Below are positions 27,798 through 36,836 of a stretch of 64,000 bases of DNA, in pieces. Position numbers and translations under genes: made by a program. Under the pieces are notes generated by a model. It was not told the origin of the DNA. It saw only the letters and a list, made by a program, of their open reading frames with translations, and searched no databases. Source of the DNA: Gottschalkiaceae bacterium SANA (GTDB taxonomy: Bacteria > Bacillota > Clostridia > Tissierellales > GPF-1); the NCBI GenBank assembly GCA_036323355.1, contig AP028876.1, forward strand, positions 2,294,001-2,358,000, in the 5' to 3' direction. Position 1 is the stretch's first letter. The number at the start of each line of letters is the position of its first letter.

Positions 27798-29300
27798 ATG
27801 AAGATCGGAATACAAAATAATGAATTTGTTTCTATGGTTCCCAAAATGGCCAATCGACACGGCCTAATCACTGGTGCAACCGGTACAGGAAAAACAGTTA
27901 CCCTAAAGGTCTTAGCTGAACAGTTCAGTGAACTCGGTGTTCCCGTTTTCTTGCAAGATGTGAAAGGCGATTTGACTGGGTTTATCGAAGAAGGATCAGA
28001 AAGCAAAAGATTTCGCGAAAGATTGGATTTGATCGGTCTCGAATCTGCTGCATTCACAACCTACCCAACTACCTTTTGGGATATCTTTGGAAAGGAAGGT
28101 CATCCGGTAAGAACGACCGTTTCTGACATGGGTCCACTGATGATCTCCAAGCTGCTCGATCTAAACGATGTGCAAACCTCTGTGCTTTACACCCTATTTA
28201 ATTATGTAGATGAAGAAGGTTTGCTTTTATTGGATTTCAAAGATTTAATGGCAACGATTAATTTTGTGTCCCTTCATAAAAAAGAACTTCCGGATGAATA
28301 CAGAACCATTAGTTCTGCCTCAATTGGCGCCATCAAGCGAAAACTAATGGTTTTGGAACAAGAAGGCATCGAAAACTTCTTCGGGGAACCCGCTTTAGAC
28401 ATTAACGATTTAATGGTTGTTGACAACCTAGGACGAGGCATGATCAATGTTTTGGCATCCTCTCAATTGTCCATGTCTCCAAGCCTCTACTCCACCTTCT
28501 TACTTTGGCTTCTTTCCGAGCTTTTTGAAGAACTGGATGAAGTCGGCGACGTCGAAAAGCCACGCCTCGTCTTCTTTTTTGACGAAGCCCACCTCATCTT
28601 CGATGATATGTCGGATTATTTACTAGAAAAATTCGAGCAAGTCGTTAAGTTAATTCGTTCAAAAGGGGTTGGTGTTTACTTTATCACCCAAACGCCTTTG
28701 GATATTCCAGATTCTGTTTTGGGTCAACTGGGGAATCGTGTTCAACACGCTTTACGCGCCTATACACCGCGAGATAAAAAAGCGGTAGACACAGCTGCGG
28801 ATACCTTCCGCCAGAACCCAGACTTTGATACAGCGGATGTCATAACCAATCTAGGTGTAGGGGAAGCCCTCCTCTCCTTCTTGGATGAAAAAGGAATTCC
28901 AGGGATTGTCGAACGAGCCTATATTATGCCGCCAAAAAGCAAGATCGGTCCCGCCTCTGATCCAGAGGCTTTAAAACGATACATTGGCATGTCCTATATC
29001 GGGACCAAATATAATCAAAGCGTTGACCGGCCGTCCGCCTACGAGATGCTAACTCAAAAAGCAGAACACTTGGCAGCAAAAAAAGAAGAAACAGAAAAAC
29101 AAACAAAACAAAAATCAGTAAAAAGAAAACCTGAACCAGAAAAGGAAAGCATGTTAGGAAATATTTTTAAAAGCGCAACGAAAAAAGGAAGACGATCCGA
29201 TTCTACCATGGAAAAATTCCTAAAATCGACCGCTTCCTCCATAGGTACCCAAGCGGGTCGAGCTCTCGTTAGAGGGATCTTGGGTTCTCTAACTAAATAA
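27798..29300 (+). CDS. HerA-like ATPase, DUF853/YjgR family
   Basis: 500 aa. Walker A GATGTGKT near residue 28 and Walker B LVFFFDEAHLIFDD near residue 257; VYFITQTPLDIPDSVLGQLGNRVQHALRAYTPRDKKAV contains the sensor/arginine-finger region of FtsK/HerA ATPases. C-terminal charged coiled coil followed by an AGRALVRGILGSL tail, as in E. coli YjgR. Cytoplasmic, hexameric by family; role unknown (DNA translocation or processing). RBS GGGAGGCGCTT. Confidence 0.92.
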   Translation: MKIGIQNNEFVSMVPKMANRHGLITGATGTGKTVTLKVLAEQFSELGVPVFLQDVKGDLTGFIEEGSESKRFRERLDLIGLESAAFTTYPTTFWDIFGKEGHPVRTTVSDMGPLMISKLLDLNDVQTSVLYTLFNYVDEEGLLLLDFKDLMATINFVSLHKKELPDEYRTISSASIGAIKRKLMVLEQEGIENFFGEPALDINDLMVVDNLGRGMINVLASSQLSMSPSLYSTFLLWLLSELFEELDEVGDVEKPRLVFFFDEAHLIFDDMSDYLLEKFEQVVKLIRSKGVGVYFITQTPLDIPDSVLGQLGNRVQHALRAYTPRDKKAVDTAADTFRQNPDFDTADVITNLGVGEALLSFLDEKGIPGIVERAYIMPPKSKIGPASDPEALKRYIGMSYIGTKYNQSVDRPSAYEMLTQKAEHLAAKKEETEKQTKQKSVKRKPEPEKESMLGNIFKSATKKGRRSDSTMEKFLKSTASSIGTQAGRALVRGILGSLTK

Positions 29301-29304
29301 AAAA

Positions 29305-29328
29305 GGAAGGTGATTTTTTTCACCTTCC
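29305..29328. terminator. Bidirectional terminator
   Basis: GGAAGGTG / CACCTTCC stem with a T-rich loop and flanking T/A runs, between convergent genes. Confidence 0.75.
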
Positions 29329-29339
29329 TCTCTTTATGT

Positions 29340-29690
29340 CTATTTAGTCGCCGCTGTTACCGACATTTCTACAAGTAAAGTATCTCTCGCCATTCTCGCT
29401 TCGACACATGCGCGTGCCGGTTCGTGACCATCTTCTACCCATGCATCCCAAACCTCATTCATGGCTGCAAAGTCCTTCATATCCCGAATATAGATCGTCA
29501 CTGACAAGATATGCTGCTTGTCAGAACCATACTTGTCCAATAAGTCCTCGATTTTCTGAAGAGTTACCTTCGTTTGTCCCTGAATACCAACTTCGTCCCC
29601 ACAAGTTTGTCCACACAAGTAAACGGTATTATTATGAACAACCGCTCGACTCATTCTTCCAGTTCCCTCAAAACGTTTAATTTCCATCAT
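29340..29690 (-). CDS. RidA family protein
   Basis: 116 aa (115 if the second ATG, better spaced from AAGGAGAG, is used). YjgF fold with [24 protein letters not shown]; the conserved Arg is in EPARAC. Second RidA paralogue of the window, here 14 nt downstream of a DMT exporter. Deaminates reactive enamines. Confidence 0.9.
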   Translation of the reverse strand: MMEIKRFEGTGRMSRAVVHNNTVYLCGQTCGDEVGIQGQTKVTLQKIEDLLDKYGSDKQHILSVTIYIRDMKDFAAMNEVWDAWVEDGHEPARACVEARMARDTLLVEMSVTAATK

Positions 29691-29704
29691 ACTCTCCTTT
29701 ATCC

Positions 29705-30547
29705 TTAGGTATTTTTGCTTTCAATTCCAATCTTGCTCTTTTGAATATTATTCCACACAATCGCAATTACAACCACGGTCCCACCGATAATCGCCATGCC
29801 ACCAGGCACTTCTCCATTAAAGAAAAATACCCAAACCGGATTCAACAAGGGTTCAATCACGGCAATCAAGACCGCTTCAATCGCCGATACATACCGGCTT
29901 CCTTCCGTGAATAAGATATAAGCAATTCCAATTTGAAAAATTCCCAGTACTAAAATTGCCAAAACACTTTTTATATCAAGTGTAATGCCCGATAAAAATG
30001 GCAAACAAACTAAAAATGTCAACAGATTACCTAGTAAAGGAATTTCCGCTGGCGAACTATCTTTCACCAATTTCAGCGAAACAATTGCACCGGCAAAAGC
30101 AATTCCAGATAATACAGCCAGTCCATTCCCTAGCATAGCACCGGTTTGCAAGTCTCCCATAAAGAAAAGAATCATGCCGCCCATAACAACCGCGATCGTC
30201 ACCCATTCTCTTTTTTGAATCTTTTCTTTCAATATAATCCCGGATAAAATTGCAACCCAAATTGGTGCTGAATACTGCAACAGAATCGCATTGGCTGCAG
30301 TGGTCATCTTGGTTGCAGTGACAAACAAAATCATCATGGCACAATAAAATATACTGCCAACAACTTTAAACTTCTTTAGTTTTATCGGCTTGCGAATATA
30401 AGCCATCATAACAACCGCCGCAATACCGCTACGCATACCCGCAATGGTGATTGGACTCCATGGGATGTACTTGATCAATACGCCACCTGTGCTCCATAAC
30501 ATAGATGCCATAATTAAGAATATGATTGCTTTCGTTCTATTTTTCAT
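29705..30547 (-). CDS. EamA/DMT family transporter
   Basis: 280 aa, ten membrane segments: [34 protein letters not shown] (first EamA repeat) and [35 protein letters not shown] (second). Co-directional with ridA, 14 nt apart, so exporter and enamine deaminase are probably one unit for amino-acid or amine metabolism. Confidence 0.88.
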   Translation of the reverse strand: MKNRTKAIIFLIMASMLWSTGGVLIKYIPWSPITIAGMRSGIAAVVMMAYIRKPIKLKKFKVVGSIFYCAMMILFVTATKMTTAANAILLQYSAPIWVAILSGIILKEKIQKREWVTIAVVMGGMILFFMGDLQTGAMLGNGLAVLSGIAFAGAIVSLKLVKDSSPAEIPLLGNLLTFLVCLPFLSGITLDIKSVLAILVLGIFQIGIAYILFTEGSRYVSAIEAVLIAVIEPLLNPVWVFFFNGEVPGGMAIIGGTVVVIAIVWNNIQKSKIGIESKNT

Positions 30548-30725
30548 CTTCCAATTGTCCTACCTTTTTCTTATTCAGTCTATCTTGCTTTATTATGACT
30601 CATCATCTTATTTTCAATGACTTCTTGCTTTTTGTCAACTGCTATTTAATGGCTAGGTCTCTACGCAATCTATGCAGATTCTTTAACCCAAAATCGTCTT
30701 GTTCCTGCTGGAATCGCTAAAAAAA

Positions 30726-30748
30726 CAAGCCCGAAAAAATCAGGCTTG
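30726..30748 (-). terminator. Terminator after EAL gene
   Basis: CAAGCCCG / CAGGCTTG stem (7 of 8) overlapping the stop, with TTTTTTT following on the minus strand. Confidence 0.75.
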
Positions 30749-33094
30749 CTCATTTGCTTCTTTTTGCCATTTTTGAATATAGGCAATCAATTCTTCAATC
30801 GGTTGCGGTTTACAATAATAGTATCCTTGGATATACACTTCTTTCAATTGCTTTAAAAAGGATATTTGATTTTCTGTTTCTACCCCCTCTAACACCACAT
30901 CATACTTTAATTGTTTGGATATGTTATAGAGATTCTTAACAATAATCCACTTACGCTGACTCTTATCGATATTATTCATAAGAGACCGATCAATCTTGAT
31001 TGTGTCAACATGAATTTCACTCAAATGATTGATCGATGAGTATCCTGTGCCAAAATCATCCAAAGCGATCTTCACTTGCTGTTCTCTCAATTTATTGATG
31101 TTTTGTGTCACATTATCCATAATGTTGAGAATAGAAAGTTCCGTAATTTCCAATTCGACCAATTGCGGTTTCATCTTCCACTTGTCCATAAGAGCAATCA
31201 CTTTGTCGGCAAAATCAATTCTTTGAATCTGAGCTGCAGAGACATTTATCGATATCAAAAACTCCTTATTAAATAGTTTATTGATTTTTTGAATTTCAGC
31301 AAATGCATGCTCCATTACCCATTCATCAATTTGTTTGATCAATCCACTCTGTTCTGCAATCAAAATGAATTCACTAGGGCCAACTTTCCCTAACCGAGCG
31401 TTATCCCATCGCAACAAAGCCTCAAATCCTCGAATATGTTTCCCCTTGCTTTCAATCTGCGGCTGAAGATGTAAACAGAATTCCTGATTGTCAATTGCTT
31501 TTGCTAGTTCGTTTTCGATGGCAATTCTTCGCCTAACCTTTTTAGACAATTCCTCATTAAAAAGAATGGTCCTTCCTGTTTCAATCACTTCCGACTCGTG
31601 CATCACAAGATCTAAGTTTCTAATCAATGTATTGAGATCTTCTCCATCCAATGGATATTGTGTCATCCCGATTGTAAATGCCATGGGAATTTCAATGTTA
31701 TTAAAAGCAACTGGTTGTTCAAATGCTATGTGTATGCGCTCAGCACGTTCAAGTAAAACATCCACACCCTTGAAATTAGGAATTAAAATGATGAACTTAT
31801 CTCCCCAGAATCGTCCAATTACACCCTCATCCACTTCGAATTGTCTAAGTCTATCAGCAAATTTAGCCAATGCTGCATCGCCATTTCTATGACCATAAAC
31901 ATCATTGATATTTCCAAATTTACGAATATCCAAAAATAGTAATCCGAAGTTTTTAATACCTTTATCTGCAATCCATCGATTAATCTGTTCAAAGATCATA
32001 GCTTTATTATTCAGACCTGTCAAAGCATCCTGATAGGCCAATGTATGAAGTTGATCGTTCCTAGATCGAATGCTTCCTTTCATAACTTCGAAATCATCCA
32101 TCAACTGCTTGAATTCAGAATAAGTATCAATCTCTATACTGTGATTAAAGTCACCGCCCGCAATCGTATGGGTTTCTTGACTGATTTTGTTCATCTCTCT
32201 CGAAATTTTCCTCACTTGACGAAATGCATAAAACAAACCAAGTAGAATAGCCGTAATCGCAGTCAATAAGAATACCCGATTAAGTTCTGTCATTTCTCGT
32301 ATAATTTCAGTATATGGCTGGAATACGATGATATACCAGCCGGATTTTTCAATATAGGTGACGTTTGCAATTGTACTTTCCCCCAAATGATCCAACGTGC
32401 CATAGGGTTCATCATTTTCGTAGATACTGCAAATTTCATCAAAGCGATTAATGATCCTGCGTTGGTAAACAAACTCTCTGTTTTTCGCAGAGATATATTC
32501 ACCATGCGATCCAACGATAGAGATATGAAACTCGTGGTTATAGTTTTTTGAAAAATTCTCGGCAACATTTGCGATATGATCGATATTGACATATCCGACA
32601 ATTGTCTTATCCCCAATCTGTCTCGCCAAAGTAACAACGGGATTCCCAGAACGTGGTGAAATAAAACTAGAAGACCAGCACGTATCAGCACCTGTGGCAA
32701 AAGTTTCATAGTAACATTCCGCTGACTTATCCGATCCAATCAAAACATTTGTGGATGGATAGGCATTCAAAAGAATTCCCTTTTCATCCACGACTTCAAC
32801 CAATTCAAACTGGTCGCCGTGCGAATCCAACACCTTCAATATTTGGTCCACATCCGCATGCTCTTCAATGATCAAATTTCCGATCAAATATAGAGACGTC
32901 TCTGCATTGATCAGGGTCTCGTCAATAATCGTTTCAATATTCCCCATCACAATTCGATTTTCAAGTACAGCATCATCCAAATAATCTGCACGCAAAAACA
33001 TCGAAACAAAAACCCAAACAAATAAAATTGGGATTAAAATAAGTAATATAAAATAAAACCGCAATTGCGATACAAATTTCCCTTTTCTCATCAT
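30740..33094 (-). CDS. CACHE-HAMP-GGDEF(degenerate)-EAL membrane sensor
   Basis: 784 aa from the ATG at 33094 (or 33091); the longer TTG start at 33103 has no separate ribosome site. An N-terminal membrane helix, an extracellular dCACHE-like domain (~40-280), a second helix near FLLTAITAILLGLFYAF and a HAMP segment (ISQETHTIAGGDFNHSIEIDTYSEFKQL) come first. A GGDEF domain follows (DALTGLNNKAMIF) with RFWGDKF in place of GG[DE]EF, so cyclase activity is unlikely. The EAL domain keeps FEALLRW, ALDDFGTGYSS, KIDRSL and VLEGVETE, so c-di-GMP hydrolysis is likely. Its start is 17 nt past the stop of a LivK-like lipoprotein gene, which may sense the ligand. Confidence 0.9.
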   Translation of the reverse strand: MMRKGKFVSQLRFYFILLILIPILFVWVFVSMFLRADYLDDAVLENRIVMGNIETIIDETLINAETSLYLIGNLIIEEHADVDQILKVLDSHGDQFELVEVVDEKGILLNAYPSTNVLIGSDKSAECYYETFATGADTCWSSSFISPRSGNPVVTLARQIGDKTIVGYVNIDHIANVAENFSKNYNHEFHISIVGSHGEYISAKNREFVYQRRIINRFDEICSIYENDEPYGTLDHLGESTIANVTYIEKSGWYIIVFQPYTEIIREMTELNRVFLLTAITAILLGLFYAFRQVRKISREMNKISQETHTIAGGDFNHSIEIDTYSEFKQLMDDFEVMKGSIRSRNDQLHTLAYQDALTGLNNKAMIFEQINRWIADKGIKNFGLLFLDIRKFGNINDVYGHRNGDAALAKFADRLRQFEVDEGVIGRFWGDKFIILIPNFKGVDVLLERAERIHIAFEQPVAFNNIEIPMAFTIGMTQYPLDGEDLNTLIRNLDLVMHESEVIETGRTILFNEELSKKVRRRIAIENELAKAIDNQEFCLHLQPQIESKGKHIRGFEALLRWDNARLGKVGPSEFILIAEQSGLIKQIDEWVMEHAFAEIQKINKLFNKEFLISINVSAAQIQRIDFADKVIALMDKWKMKPQLVELEITELSILNIMDNVTQNINKLREQQVKIALDDFGTGYSSINHLSEIHVDTIKIDRSLMNNIDKSQRKWIIVKNLYNISKQLKYDVVLEGVETENQISFLKQLKEVYIQGYYYCKPQPIEELIAYIQKWQKEANEQA

Positions 33095-33110
33095 CTTCCC
33101 CAATTCATTA

Positions 33111-34220
33111 CTACTTTTTCATGGTGAATTTGCCGTCTTTAACCTGATACAAATAAACCTCTCGTTCAACATCTCCATATGCGTCAAATACTATGTCCGA
33201 CTGCAATCCCCCAAATTTCCCTTGTTCCAAAATATATGTTCGAATATTTTCAGATGAAATTTCATTCACATTAAGCAATGCTTCTTTTAAAATCATGATT
33301 GACTCGTATGTGAAAACCGCCGAGAATGAAGGTTCCATCTGATATTTCTTTCGATACGATTCTGAAAATGCCAAGTATTTGGGATTTTCACTCTCCAGAT
33401 CCAAGAAATTCACTCCTGTAACATTTTCTACCGTTTTCCCCCCATATACTAAGAGGTCGTTGGTTGTCCCCCATGCAGGAATGTAGATTGTCACGTCACA
33501 CTCTAGTATATGCAATGCTTGCGCAAATGCTGCAACATCGTATGCAGAAGCAAGGATAAGCAAACTATCAACATCTTTTTCTTTAATATCGGAAGCAATT
33601 CCCATATAATCCAGCTCGTCAGCGCTTACAAATGCAACCATATGATCAACTGATCTCTCTTTGCTTTCGACAATTTCCAAGAAAAAATCTGCCAACACTT
33701 TTGTAAAGATTGAATTATTCTTTTCATATAACACAGCTATATGTTGTTGATTATCTTGAAAAATTCCCTCAGCAAGCTTCTCAGCTTGATCAAAATTGCT
33801 CGGGATCACACGGATAAAATAATCGTCTTTCCCCGTCAATGTATCCGTTGCAATCGTAGGTGAAATCATCAGCATGTGATTCTCATTCATAAGTGGAACT
33901 GTATGAATCATAGAACTAATTGTGTGGCCAACGATTGCAACTACACCTTCATCAATCAATTCTTGATCAACCTCACGTGCAATTTCAGCATCGCTTCGAT
34001 CGTCTTTAATAATCAATTCGAGTTCACGACCATGAATACCACCCTCGGCATTGATTTCTTCAATCGCAAGTTCTGCTCCATACATGGACGCCACACCCAA
34101 TTGAGAATATTTCCCTGTAATCCCTGCAGCATATCCAATTTTAATGGGAGATGACTCTGTTTGACAACCGCTAAAAAAAACAATGAGTACAACAATTCCC
34201 ACTATCAAGTTTTTTTTCAT
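33111..34220 (-). CDS. LivK-like periplasmic-binding lipoprotein, likely sensory
   Basis: 369 aa; start at the second of two tandem ATGs (34220), 6 nt after GGAGGGAG. Lipoprotein signal with FFSGC lipobox near residue 18. Type I periplasmic-binding fold of the branched-chain amino-acid class (IKIGYAAGITGKYSQLGVASMYGAELAIEEINAEGGIHGRELELIIKDDRSD). No permease or ATPase genes are nearby. The only partner is the CACHE-GGDEF-EAL gene just downstream, so a ligand-sensing role is inferred rather than uptake. Confidence 0.85.
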   Translation of the reverse strand: MKKNLIVGIVVLIVFFSGCQTESSPIKIGYAAGITGKYSQLGVASMYGAELAIEEINAEGGIHGRELELIIKDDRSDAEIAREVDQELIDEGVVAIVGHTISSMIHTVPLMNENHMLMISPTIATDTLTGKDDYFIRVIPSNFDQAEKLAEGIFQDNQQHIAVLYEKNNSIFTKVLADFFLEIVESKERSVDHMVAFVSADELDYMGIASDIKEKDVDSLLILASAYDVAAFAQALHILECDVTIYIPAWGTTNDLLVYGGKTVENVTGVNFLDLESENPKYLAFSESYRKKYQMEPSFSAVFTYESIMILKEALLNVNEISSENIRTYILEQGKFGGLQSDIVFDAYGDVEREVYLYQVKDGKFTMKK

Positions 34221-34463
34221 CATTCTCCCTCCATTCAACAGCTATGCGAAATAAGAACGTTTCAATCTAGTAAATAAAAAGCAAAAGCTTACGTTAATAA
34301 TATCACGATTTATAAGTTAAATGCCAATTTCATACAATTTACATCGATTTAATTTAATATAATACCCATTTGCAAAAAAAAACCACTCTAAAAGAATGGC
34401 TTTCAATGCTCGTTTCCATTTTTTTATAATCCTCTAACCACAGCATTCATGTGAAGACCCTTC

Positions 34464-35156
34464 TTACACATTTTTCAACATATCAGTAAGAATTGCAATC
34501 GAGTTCTTGATTGCCAATGGTGAAAATTTTTCATAATCCATATGACTTCCATTAATCGCATTGTCTGAGATTGAACGAATCACGACAAAAGGAATCTTAT
34601 TCAGGTAACAAACCTGGCCGATACTTGCACCTTCCATTTCACAGGCATGTGCACGAAAATGTTCACCTAAGAATTTTTGTTTTCCCGCATCACTAATGAA
34701 TTGATCTCCCGAGACAACTCTGCCTACAAAACCGTTTGCATCCTCAATCTTATCAATCGCACGTTTTGCTTTCTCCACTAAGTCTTCATCACACATAAAG
34801 TCAAAGGTATCCAATCGAGAAATTTGCCCCAATGGCATATCGAAAAAAGTAACATCCACATCATGTTGAACCAAATTGTTTGCTACAACAATATCTCCTG
34901 GGTAAATATCTTCGTTCAATCCACCTGCAATACCAACGTTAATAATTTGATCCGCTCTGAATCTATCAATCAAAATTTGTGTACATACCGCCGCATTGAC
35001 TTTCCCGACTCCACAGGTTACAACAACAACTTCATTTCCTAAAAGCTCACCAGCGTAGAAAGTCATATTGGCTTTGCTGACCTTCTCTTTTACAACCATT
35101 TCATCTTTTAGCATTTCCACTTCTTCTGCCATGGCACCAATAATCCCTATTTTCAT
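34464..35156 (-). CDS. mtnN: MTA/SAH nucleosidase
   Basis: 230 aa, the usual family length; the ATG at 35156 follows GGGGGAATTTGGGAG, and the promoter at 35198-35226 excludes the upstream start. Hydrolyses 5'-methylthioadenosine and S-adenosylhomocysteine to adenine plus thioribose or ribosyl-homocysteine. Motifs: IGIIGAMAEEVE (N-terminal Glu), VVTCGVGKVNAA, NVGIAGGL, CEMEGASIGQV and RSISDNA with the catalytic Asp. Links methionine salvage and the activated-methyl cycle to the sulfur genes further right. Monocistronic. Confidence 0.95.
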   Translation of the reverse strand: MKIGIIGAMAEEVEMLKDEMVVKEKVSKANMTFYAGELLGNEVVVVTCGVGKVNAAVCTQILIDRFRADQIINVGIAGGLNEDIYPGDIVVANNLVQHDVDVTFFDMPLGQISRLDTFDFMCDEDLVEKAKRAIDKIEDANGFVGRVVSGDQFISDAGKQKFLGEHFRAHACEMEGASIGQVCYLNKIPFVVIRSISDNAINGSHMDYEKFSPLAIKNSIAILTDMLKNV

Positions 35157-35197
35157 CTCCCAAATTCCCCCGCTTTCATTCAATACATACTCTTTCA

Positions 35198-35226
35198 ATA
35201 TTATTCGAATTCCGAATAATTAGCAA
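35198..35226 (-). promoter_or_regulatory. mtnN promoter with palindrome in the spacer
   Basis: TTGCTA (35221-35226), 17-bp spacer, TAATAT (35198-35203). The perfect palindrome ATTATTCG-5-CGAATAAT (35200-35220) fills the spacer and overlaps the -10, a classic repressor position. The regulator is not in sight. Confidence 0.7.
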
Positions 35227-35333
35227 GGTGAATTCATCCTGTTGCTAGCCACACTTTGTAAAAAGAACTCACGATCCATTTTACATGTAACCGAACAGAG
35301 TTTATCGAGAATCTATAAAGAAAATATATCTAC

Positions 35334-35789
35334 TTAATGGTTCAAGACGCCTCTTGTAATCCGTTTTTCCAAAAACTCAATAAAATCTTTTGCATACTCT
35401 TCTTCCGAGCTCAATGCATAGATGGGCATTTCATTCTCTCCACTATTCTTTGATAAGTTAAAATAGAACACATCGTCTACCGATTCACTAACCACAAGAA
35501 TATTACTCTTATACTTCTGCTTTTGCTGATAGAGTTCATGCATGTAAACAATATCGCCTTCCCGAATATTATCCAAATCCATTTCAAAAATACTGTATAT
35601 CTCTTCGCCGTGTATTTCTCCACCGCCATAAGACCTTAACCACCATTTGTAGCTTTCCGGCAAAGTAAAACCTAATCTCATTTCTGCTTTATTGATCCAT
35701 TCTTCTGATGTCCCATCGCCATATTCTGAGAATTCAACTTGATCTTTTGCAACGGATATTAACTTCTTCAATTCTACAAACCTTTCCAT
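35334..35789 (-). CDS. SMI1/KNR4 (SUKH) family protein
   Basis: 151 aa from the ATG at 35789 behind GTGGAGGGAAA. SUKH fold: AEMRLGFTLPESYKWWLRSYGGGEIHGEEIYSIFEMDLDNI, then FYFNLSKNSGENEMPIYAL. SUKH proteins are common immunity proteins of polymorphic toxins but also occur alone. Located 124 bp downstream of agrB on the same strand, so possibly read through from the agrDB promoter. No toxin gene is visible in the window. Confidence 0.82.
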   Translation of the reverse strand: MERFVELKKLISVAKDQVEFSEYGDGTSEEWINKAEMRLGFTLPESYKWWLRSYGGGEIHGEEIYSIFEMDLDNIREGDIVYMHELYQQKQKYKSNILVVSESVDDVFYFNLSKNSGENEMPIYALSSEEEYAKDFIEFLEKRITRGVLNH

Positions 35790-35913
35790 TTTCCCTCCAC
35801 TTCTCCTTACAAATATACCGATGATCGTATTCTCATCCAAACAAACCGACTAAACAGGTCGCCTCAATCTCTGACAATGAGTCTAATCTCAAAAATAATT
35901 GAACATATAACTG

Positions 35914-36498
35914 TTAATCTGTTTTCTGAGGATGCGTTAGTCTTTGCAAGTTTTTAACAGCCCAATCTATAATCAACAGTGATGCAATCAAAAAAAGTGC
36001 AAGACTCATACATGCAAAAAACTTTTCAAGTTCTAACCCGATCATCCCTATTGCTATCAAAGCATCCATACTTAAAATCAATAAGCTCCTCTTGCGATAA
36101 ACCTGTTTGTCATCGTCTTCATATGGTTTGTTCTCATTCTCCCTTGGAGCCAATATGGCAATAATTGCATATGAAGCGAGTGCTACTATTTGATAGTAAA
36201 GTATACCCATCCCGTTCATTTTCAATATGGTTAAAACACCTATGACTGTTGTGACCGAAAGTAGAAAGCAAGTCAACTGGCTTCTTGCATGGTATCCTCC
36301 TGCATAGGAACGTAAGGGGATAAAGAAGGCAAGAAACACCAAAAGGAGCCTGATTTCGTGATAGCAATAAGCAATCGCAATATAGGTGACAAGATGGTAC
36401 ACAATGATCTTAAGTTGCTTAAAGCCATAAAGATACAAATCAGACTCTTCTCTGTCAATAATTTCATGTTCGATTAAATGATCAATTATTTTTTCCAT
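35914..36498 (-). CDS. agrB: AgrB-like autoinducer-processing membrane peptidase
   Basis: 194 aa, five or six membrane segments. The accessory-gene-regulator B catalytic pair is His70 in RSYAGGYHAR and Cys77 in SQLTCFLL, with the same seven-residue spacing as the staphylococcal enzyme. It cuts AgrD after the ring sequence and makes the thiolactone. Starts 6 nt after the agrD stop with a weak AGGGCTGG site, so it is co-expressed with agrD. Downstream of its own substrate gene, reversed from the usual agrB-agrD order. Confidence 0.93.
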   Translation of the reverse strand: MEKIIDHLIEHEIIDREESDLYLYGFKQLKIIVYHLVTYIAIAYCYHEIRLLLVFLAFFIPLRSYAGGYHARSQLTCFLLSVTTVIGVLTILKMNGMGILYYQIVALASYAIIAILAPRENENKPYEDDDKQVYRKRSLLILSMDALIAIGMIGLELEKFFACMSLALFLIASLLIIDWAVKNLQRLTHPQKTD

Positions 36499-36504
36499 CC
36501 AGCC

Positions 36505-36654
36505 CTATCGATTTTTCTTTTTCAGCCTATTGGCACCTTTTGGCAATTCAGGTTGATGCGCCATAAAAAAACAACTAGAATTCACATTGACCACAGTAAC
36601 CAATAGTGCTAACGATGCAAAAATATGCGCAAACTTATACATAACTTTTTTCAT
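36505..36654 (-). CDS. agrD: AgrD-like cyclic autoinducer peptide precursor
   Basis: 49 aa, missed by length cut-offs; ATG at 36654 with a strong TAGGAGGATGGAAA. Layout is canonical: amphipathic/hydrophobic N-terminal membrane leader (residues 1-24, MKKVMYKFAHIFASLALLVT...), a core SSCFFMA (Cys28), then the recognition tail HQPELPKG and a basic end. Cleavage by AgrB after the ring would give a five-residue thiolactone C-F-F-M-A with a short N-terminal tail, close to the Listeria ring CFMFV. Ring limits are inferred by analogy. Confidence 0.9.
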   Translation of the reverse strand: MKKVMYKFAHIFASLALLVTVVNVNSSCFFMAHQPELPKGANRLKKKNR

Positions 36655-36681
36655 TTTCCATCCTCCTATTTTTATAATTTA

Positions 36682-36745
36682 ATTATATGATTTTTTCTAC
36701 ACTGTGCCGGTTTTTGTAACGAAACGTAGTCTTTTGGTAACGAAA
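36682..36745 (-). promoter_or_regulatory. agrDB promoter with LytTR (AgrA) direct repeats
   Basis: TTTCGTTAC occurs twice on the minus strand (plus positions 36737-36745 and 36716-36724), 21 bp apart, two helical turns as required by LytTR regulators. A TATAAT (36682-36687) lies downstream; the hexamer 17 bp before it (CCGGCA) is a poor -35, as expected for an activated promoter. The nearer repeat ends a few bp upstream of that hexamer. Confidence 0.82.
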
Positions 36746-36805
36746 TACTATAAACTATTATATATTCTCTGCGGAATAGTTTATTTCCTTCTATATACCA
36801 TGAAA

Positions 36806-36835
36806 TCAAAAAAAAAGAAGGGGAATATCCCCTTC
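36806..36835 (-). terminator. Terminator between agrC and agrD
   Basis: Perfect GAAGGGGA / TCCCCTTC stem, 3-nt loop, with a run of at least ten T on the minus strand, 2 nt past the agrC stop. Separates the agrAC transcript from agrDB. Confidence 0.9.
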
Positions 36836-36836
36836 T

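Noticed and set aside
30740-33094. Active diguanylate cyclase
   Set aside because: The GGDEF signature reads WGDKF, so cyclase activity is not supported; only the EAL half has its catalytic residues.
34381-34403. Weak hairpin after mtnN
   Set aside because: Only about five pairs with a mismatch; position and T-run fit a terminator but pairing is too poor to call.
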